Origin: Butyricicoccus sp.
GTDB lineage: Bacteria > Bacillota > Clostridia > Oscillospirales > Butyricicoccaceae
DNA: 10,230 nt
NCBI GenBank assembly: GCA_031293105.1
Contig: JAUMSA010000233.1
Span: forward strand, 1-10,230
Reading direction: 5' to 3'
The notes below the pieces were generated by a model, which worked only from the letters and a program-made list of their open reading frames with translations, was not told the origin of the DNA and ran no database searches. Position 1 is the stretch's first letter. Every line of letters starts with the position of its first letter. Position numbers and translations under genes: made by a program. Positions 5,552 through 10,230 of this stretch are shown one piece after another.

Positions 5552-6565
5552 TTACTTGTAAAAGTCGGGCCGCGGCGGAAGGTTGATCTCTTTGGCCGTT
5601 CCGCCTTCTTCGCGGCATTGTCCCAATACATGGGCGGTCAGGCACGCGGCATAACCGTCCCATGCGGAAGCACCGCCGGGTTCTTGCCCCTTGCGCATGC
5701 GGTCGACCCAGTCCTGCAGCTCGATCTGGTAGGCTTCCACAAACCGGTTCTGCCAATCGGGCATAATCGCTGTTGTGCGGGCGCAATTGGTTTTGGTGAT
5801 GACCGACGGCGGATCGGGCAGACGTGCCGTGCCCAAATCGCCGACCACTTCGCACTGGATATCGTATCCATACCCCGAACTCTGGCTGATTTCCACATCA
5901 ATGCAGATGCCTTCTTTGGTTCGCAGCATCATAATCTGCGGGTCTTGCAGGCCTTCTTCAGCAGAAATCCGGCTCTGCCGGGGGAGTACCACTTGGCCGG
6001 AGACATATTCGTCCTCCAGCAGCCAGCGCAGGACATCGATCTCGTGCACCCCGGAATTCTTGATGGACATTTCGGATGTCATCGTGGCCGCATGACTCAT
6101 ATTGCGGTGGCAGGCATGCACCATCATCGGCTGGCCGATCTTGCCTTCCTGAATGGCCTTTTTCAGTTCCACGTATCCCGGGTCGTACCGCCGCATAAAA
6201 CCGACCTGTACAACACGGCGGCCAAGGGCCTGTTCGGCGCGGAGGATCTCCTCACACGCTTCCACTTCGGTGGCCAGCGGTTTTTCACAGAAAACCGGTT
6301 TGCCTGCACGGATGCTTGCCATAACATACTGCGCGTGTGCCGGGTCCCAGGTGGTCACCATGACCGCCTGGACCTCGGGGCTGCGAATCAGTTCTTCCCC
6401 GTCGGCATAAAAGCGTGCGTCGTATTGCTGCGCGATTTTGCGGCCGACCTCTTCGTTGACCTCGGAAACCGCTACGACTTTGCAGCCCGCAATCTGCTCG
6501 CTCAAGCGCTGTACATGTTCCCGGCCGATGGCACCGAGTCCGACCACGCCAATCTGTAAATCCAT
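5552..6565 (-). CDS. Gfo/Idh/MocA oxidoreductase, inositol 2-dehydrogenase-like
   Basis: A 337-residue NAD(P)-dependent dehydrogenase. It has an N-terminal Rossmann fold with GLGAIG at 9-14, the family signature CEKPLA at 93-98 with catalytic-type Lys95, and a C-terminal substrate domain with VHEIDVLRWLL at 173-183, very like the IolG segment. His174 corresponds to the catalytic His of IolG; four residues earlier, where IolG has Asp, there is Asn170. VGFMRRYDPGYVELKKAI at 121-138 is also IolG-like. It probably oxidises or reduces a ring hydroxyl of a cyclitol or sugar; the exact substrate is open. AGGAGGG before the ATG supports the start. It is last of the enzyme block, 39 bases after a zinc dehydrogenase. 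Confidence 0.88.
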   Translation of the reverse strand: MDLQIGVVGLGAIGREHVQRLSEQIAGCKVVAVSEVNEEVGRKIAQQYDARFYADGEELIRSPEVQAVMVTTWDPAHAQYVMASIRAGKPVFCEKPLATEVEACEEILRAEQALGRRVVQVGFMRRYDPGYVELKKAIQEGKIGQPMMVHACHRNMSHAATMTSEMSIKNSGVHEIDVLRWLLEDEYVSGQVVLPRQSRISAEEGLQDPQIMMLRTKEGICIDVEISQSSGYGYDIQCEVVGDLGTARLPDPPSVITKTNCARTTAIMPDWQNRFVEAYQIELQDWVDRMRKGQEPGGASAWDGYAACLTAHVLGQCREEGGTAKEINLPPRPDFYK

Positions 6566-6604
6566 TTTATCCCTCCTTATAGAATATGACCGGTTGGGAT
6601 CGGA

Positions 6605-7645
6605 TCAGTCGACCTCGCCCCACGGATAGAGCACAACTTCGAGCGCTTGGCTTGTGCGCATGGCCTCCAGGCCAATCGCAAAGTCCTTGAGCGGCAAACG
6701 ATGGGTGATGAGGTAGGAGAAGTCGAGCTGACCGCTGTTCAGGCCATTGGCCACGGTCTGCATGGTGTTGACTCCAATGAAGGTGCCGATGACATCGATG
6801 CCCCAGCGGGCGATCTTGTGCTGGCTGATCTCCTGGATCGCCAGTTCATTGAGCCCCACCACCAATACCTTACCGCCCGGGCGAACAGCATCGATGCAGT
6901 CGCCGATCGTAGTGCCCACGCACTCAATGGCCAGATCGGCGCCGAGCGGCATTTCTTCGCGGATGACCGCCTGCAAATCCTCTTTGTTGGTATTGACAAT
7001 ACGGTCCGCGCCGCTTTGGAGGATATACGGCCTGCGGAATTCGCTGCGGCCGGTGATAATCACCTTGCCGGCCCCCATATCCTTACACAGTTTGCAGAAA
7101 TACATGCCGATCGGGCCACCGCCGACAATCACGACATTGTCGCCCGGCATGATCTTGACTTTTTTCAGGCCGCCCATCGCGACATTCAGCGGCTCTGCAA
7201 AAATTGCGCGGTCAACTGGAACATCTCGGTTGATCTTAATGAGGTTGCTGTCCGGGCAGACCAGATACTGTGCAAATGCGCCATCATACTCCATGCCGAT
7301 GGATTTCATATGCGGGCAGACGTTATAGTCGCCCTTCCGGCAGACTTCGCAGGTTCCGCAGGCGATGTTATTGTCCATAATCAGCCGGTCGCCTTTGCTC
7401 AGGCCCTGTACGGCTTCGCCGCATTCGACCACTTCGCCCACAATCTCATGCCCGATGATGGTGCCGGGAATCGCCGGATATACCGGCGGGTCGGCCAGAA
7501 TATGTACATCGGTGCCGCAGATGCTGCACGCGAGTACCTTGACGAGTACATCGTTCGGCTTCTGAATCCGGGGGATGGGTTTTTGCGTAATTTCATATTT
7601 GCCGACTTCGGTGAAAACAACACAATCCATCATGCCATTGCTCAT
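6605..7645 (-). CDS. zinc-dependent medium-chain dehydrogenase (sorbitol/threonine DH type), copy 1
   Basis: A 346-residue MDR-family alcohol/polyol dehydrogenase. Catalytic zinc ligands are Cys43, His66-Glu67 (GHE) and Glu151 (AEPLNV); the structural zinc site is Cys96, Cys99, Cys102 and Cys110. The nucleotide fold is VVIVGGGPIGMY at 171-182. At the end of the second strand, where NAD enzymes usually have Asp, the sequence is TGRSEFR (198-204), which suggests a preference for NADP(H). The extended N-terminus (MSNGMMDC) could start at Met5 or Met6 instead, but AGGAGGGG lies at proper distance only for the first ATG. It lies 13 bases after the second dehydrogenase gene, with which it shares the fold but only moderate similarity. 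It should oxidise or reduce a secondary hydroxyl. Confidence 0.9.
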   Translation of the reverse strand: MSNGMMDCVVFTEVGKYEITQKPIPRIQKPNDVLVKVLACSICGTDVHILADPPVYPAIPGTIIGHEIVGEVVECGEAVQGLSKGDRLIMDNNIACGTCEVCRKGDYNVCPHMKSIGMEYDGAFAQYLVCPDSNLIKINRDVPVDRAIFAEPLNVAMGGLKKVKIMPGDNVVIVGGGPIGMYFCKLCKDMGAGKVIITGRSEFRRPYILQSGADRIVNTNKEDLQAVIREEMPLGADLAIECVGTTIGDCIDAVRPGGKVLVVGLNELAIQEISQHKIARWGIDVIGTFIGVNTMQTVANGLNSGQLDFSYLITHRLPLKDFAIGLEAMRTSQALEVVLYPWGEVD

Positions 7646-7658
7646 GGTCGCCCCTCCT

Positions 7659-8693
7659 TTACGATTCCGACTGGGGCAGACCGTTCGGATAGACGATCAC
7701 ACGGCATGCCTTTTTATTGCGCATGGCCTCAATGCCCTGGTGAATCTCATCCAAGGTGACCCGATGGGTGATGAAGCGATCCAGTCCCAGATCTTTGTTT
7801 TTCAGCAGTTCAATGGCTCCGGGGAAATCCTTGCCCAAGGCACCCACCATCGAGATTTCATTGAGGACAAAGGGACCGGGGGCGATTTCCGAGCGCGCAT
7901 TGTTATCCAGGCCGAACAGCAGGATTCTGCCCTGTGGATTGATTAACCCTTGGGCCTCGGGCAGAATATTCCCGCGGCCGACGGCATCGATGATGAGATC
8001 GGCCTTGAACGGCCAGTTCTGCTTCACAACGTCTGCGATATTTTCCTTCTGGATATCGACCACCAGATCCGCGCCGCAGCTTTTCGCCTCTTTGACACGG
8101 TCCTCGCCCTTGGCGGTGACAATCAGGTTCTTCACCCCGAATACCTTCAGCACACGGATGAAGGTGAGGCCGATCGGACCTGCGCCATACAGAATCACAT
8201 AATCCATCGGGGTGGGGGTTACCTTGCCCAACGCACTGACAACACAGGCAAGCGGTTCGGTCTGCGCCACGATATCCGGGCTGAGCGCCTTGTCTACATG
8301 GTATAGCTGTCCGGCGGATACCAACGCATATTCGGCAAAGCCGCCGTCGGCCAACTGGCCATAATGGTCGGAATTGGAGCAAAGATCGCCCCGGTTGTGG
8401 GTGCATTCATAGCATTTGCCGCAGCGTACACGGGGATTGACCGCAACCCGCTCGCCGATGGCAAACCCATCGGCCTCTTCGCCCTTTTCCACGATGGTAC
8501 CGCAGAACTCATGGCCATAAATGATGCCCGGTTTCATGTATTGTCCCGGAGGAACCGCCAAGCCGTGAATGTCGCTGCCGCAGATGCTGGCCGCCTCCAC
8601 CCGGATGATGACATCATCCGGGCGCCGGATTTCCGGCTTGGGTACTTCTTTAACGGTTAAAACGCCTTCGCCTTCAAAAATTGCTGCTTTCAT
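7659..8693 (-). CDS. zinc-dependent medium-chain dehydrogenase, copy 2
   Basis: 344 residues, full length for the MDR family, with no extra N-terminus (MKAAIFEGEG). Catalytic zinc ligands are Cys38, His61-Glu62 and Glu146; the structural zinc site is Cys91, Cys94, Cys97 and Cys105 (CGKCYECTHN then GDLC). The coenzyme loop is GAGPIG at 170-175; the second strand ends in TAKGEDR (193-199), with Ala-Lys in place of the NAD-type Asp. A complete site in both copies suggests that each is active and catalyses a separate step rather than one being a relic. AGGAGG precedes the ATG. It is 15 bases downstream of the dehydroquinase homologue, whose product or substrate it may interconvert (for example quinate/3-dehydroquinate); that is inference. 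Confidence 0.9.
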   Translation of the reverse strand: MKAAIFEGEGVLTVKEVPKPEIRRPDDVIIRVEAASICGSDIHGLAVPPGQYMKPGIIYGHEFCGTIVEKGEEADGFAIGERVAVNPRVRCGKCYECTHNRGDLCSNSDHYGQLADGGFAEYALVSAGQLYHVDKALSPDIVAQTEPLACVVSALGKVTPTPMDYVILYGAGPIGLTFIRVLKVFGVKNLIVTAKGEDRVKEAKSCGADLVVDIQKENIADVVKQNWPFKADLIIDAVGRGNILPEAQGLINPQGRILLFGLDNNARSEIAPGPFVLNEISMVGALGKDFPGAIELLKNKDLGLDRFITHRVTLDEIHQGIEAMRNKKACRVIVYPNGLPQSES

Positions 8694-8708
8694 GAAATGT
8701 ATTCCTCC

Positions 8709-10230
8709 TTAATAACCAAAGATCTCCTGCAACTGGTCGACGTAGTGGATGTCTTCCTCATCACCGCCGCGGATGCCAGTCACATCAATGAATTCAAAGT
8801 CGGCGCCGATCTCGCCGCCCATCGTGCGGGTAATCAGGCCGGTGTCGCCCATCGCGCAGATGATGCACGGCACATCCAGGAAGGTCTCACGCATCTGCTT
8901 GGACACTTCGGAAGTTCTGACCGCGTCCTCATAATTGGTAGCTGTCAGATAGAACTTGGGCAGGTCAGCGCCCTTGTCCAGGCACTCCTTAAAGGTATCG
9001 ATGATCTCCTGATTGGCCGGTGTTTCGGTCCATTTGTGCTGAGAGATGACCAGTTTGGTGCCATTTGCCCGGCAAACATCCTGCATTTCCTTGATGTATT
9101 CGGGCGAATTGTCGATTTCACAGTCAGCATAGGCAATCAGGCCGGTGTTGATGAGCGCCTTGGTTAGCTGCAAACGGATCTTGTCCGGATACCACTTGCA
9201 GCCGCCTTCCTTCTTGACGCGGAACGTCAGCAGAATCGGTACGCCCGGAAGAATTTCCTTGATCTCCTTGAGCGTTTCAATCCAGTAGTTCTCAATAAAC
9301 TTCCCGGTGCCCATCGGAATGCAGTAATCAATGCGCCACTCGACCATTTCGGGGTCATAGCGGGCAACATCGCAGGCTGCTTCCAGGATATCATCCTTGG
9401 TACGCTGCTTAATCATCATGCAGCGGATGAAGCGTTCGCCGCCCATCACGTGACCGTCGATGTTGTACTGCACCTTGCTTTGCAGCTTGGTGTACGAATT
9501 GTAGATGTCAAATAGACGCTTATGCTGATTATAACTTTCAAACATGCCGCCTTCCGGCTCCACCAGCTTGTAAAAACCGAAGCTGTTGCCGCAATGGCCG
9601 GACAATACACGGGTAATCAGGCCAACTTCGCCCAGGGGATAGACACAGAACGGAATGCTGACCAGATCGCCTTGCTGCATTTCCTTGGCGGCGTAACCCA
9701 GAACGATGACATCCGGGTCATCCTTCACGCTGTATGCCAAATAAACCAGATCGGCACCCTTGTTTTCAGCCGCCTTAGCTGCCGAAATGATTTCCTCCTT
9801 GCTCTTGGTGCCATCCAGGCAAACACAGGACAGGAGCAGCTTTTTGCCCGTGCGGGCTGCAACTTCCTTCAGGGCGTCCAGAAATGCGTTTTCCGCAAAT
9901 TCATCGGCGCCGATGATATCGACATACGGCGCACAATCCTCCGCTGCTTTCAGCTTGTCGGCCGCAGACGCCTCGGAATCATATCCATAGGTATTCAGGT
10001 TGAGCAGCACCACTTTTTTGTCAAGCTGCTCCTTACATGCTGCCAGAACCGGTGCAATGTCGTGAATCGAATCCATGCTCCCGGCGCAGATTTCCACACC
10101 CGATTCTGCAATCGCGCAAGCCTCCTGAAGCTGCGCTTTCAGTTCCTCGGCCTGCGTCGCGTCAACCGAGACGAATTTCTGATAGTCTTCACCACCGATC
10201 ACAATTCCCTTGATCTGCACGGTCTTTTTA
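8709..10230 (-). CDS. tandem two-domain type I 3-dehydroquinate dehydratase homologue (5' end outside window)
   Basis: At least 503 residues, about twice a normal type I dehydroquinase (AroD, about 250). Residues below count from the GTG at 10220. The C-terminal half (about 250-503) keeps the catalytic set: Glu294 and Arg296 in VEWRIDY, Arg334 in LLTFR, His395 in ISQHKW, Schiff-base Lys422 in ADLPKFYL and Arg465 in GLITR. The N-terminal half (about 1-245) is clearly a second copy (IVIGGE, VEICA, KGADL, GEVGLITRVLSG) but has Val133, Tyr160, Asn76 and Cys45 at the positions of His395, Lys422, Arg334 and Arg296; only Glu43 and Arg204 remain. The reading frame stays open to the window edge, and the upstream KKT fits the MKTV-type beginning of AroD, so GTG is probably not the true start. 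Expected reaction: 3-dehydroquinate to 3-dehydroshikimate. It heads the operon seen here, which points to a catabolic role. Confidence 0.88.
   Translation of the reverse strand, partial: KKTVQIKGIVIGGEDYQKFVSVDATQAEELKAQLQEACAIAESGVEICAGSMDSIHDIAPVLAACKEQLDKKVVLLNLNTYGYDSEASAADKLKAAEDCAPYVDIIGADEFAENAFLDALKEVAARTGKKLLLSCVCLDGTKSKEEIISAAKAAENKGADLVYLAYSVKDDPDVIVLGYAAKEMQQGDLVSIPFCVYPLGEVGLITRVLSGHCGNSFGFYKLVEPEGGMFESYNQHKRLFDIYNSYTKLQSKVQYNIDGHVMGGERFIRCMMIKQRTKDDILEAACDVARYDPEMVEWRIDYCIPMGTGKFIENYWIETLKEIKEILPGVPILLTFRVKKEGGCKWYPDKIRLQLTKALINTGLIAYADCEIDNSPEYIKEMQDVCRANGTKLVISQHKWTETPANQEIIDTFKECLDKGADLPKFYLTATNYEDAVRTSEVSKQMRETFLDVPCIICAMGDTGLITRTMGGEIGADFEFIDVTGIRGGDEEDIHYVDQLQEIFGY

Noticed and set aside
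5372..6559. 395-residue + strand frame opposite the Gfo/Idh/MocA gene
   Set aside because: Despite its length it mirrors the oxidoreductase gene almost end to end, and the - strand product has clear catalytic motifs.
6647..7759. 370-residue + strand frame opposite the zinc dehydrogenase
   Set aside because: Antisense shadow with composition dominated by Ala, Asp and His; the - strand product has all zinc ligands.
1..10230. CRISPR arrays, tRNA, rRNA, intact transposase or integrase genes
   Set aside because: No regularly spaced repeats, tRNA-like cloverleaf, rRNA segment or DDE/tyrosine/serine recombinase motif was seen on either strand.

Overview
This window looks like chromosomal DNA of an anaerobic, low-to-mid GC Gram-positive bacterium, most likely a gut Clostridia/Oscillospirales-type Firmicute. 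The reasons are strong AGGAGG-type ribosome binding sites at almost every gene, two radical SAM enzymes, one of them resembling the Firmicutes 'radical SAM mobile pair' proteins, an AraR-type GntR/LacI hybrid repressor, and a sodium-coupled transporter. No ribosomal marker is present, so the placement is inference.

Left end (1-1190, + strand): the tail of an upstream frame that looks disrupted, then an intact 303-residue radical SAM gene joined to that tail by an ATGA overlap. Two strong hairpins (1088-1121 and 1152-1187) close this unit. They lie between convergent transcription units and could stop traffic from both sides. The stretch 1188-1569 has no convincing gene but holds several dyad-symmetric elements.

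Centre and right (1570-10230, - strand): a nine-gene catabolic locus read leftward. The upstream block (10230 to 5552) is a two-domain type I 3-dehydroquinate dehydratase homologue, two zinc-dependent medium-chain dehydrogenases and an IolG-like Gfo/Idh/MocA oxidoreductase, with 13-39 bases between genes. A 173-base gap with a good promoter candidate follows. The second block (5378 to 1570) is an AraR-type repressor, a radical SAM protein with a CX4CX2C cluster motif, a sodium:solute symporter, and two very small single-span membrane proteins (36 and 41 residues) that overlap by ATGA.

Together the genes suggest uptake and NAD(P)-linked interconversion of a polyhydroxylated cyclohexane such as quinate, shikimate or a related cyclitol: symporter for entry, dehydrogenases to oxidise or reduce ring hydroxyls, dehydroquinase for the dehydration step, and the local repressor for control. 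The substrate is inference. No dehydroshikimate dehydratase or ring-cleavage enzyme is visible. The most unusual points are the tandem dehydroquinase, whose N-terminal half has lost most catalytic residues, and the two microproteins behind the symporter.
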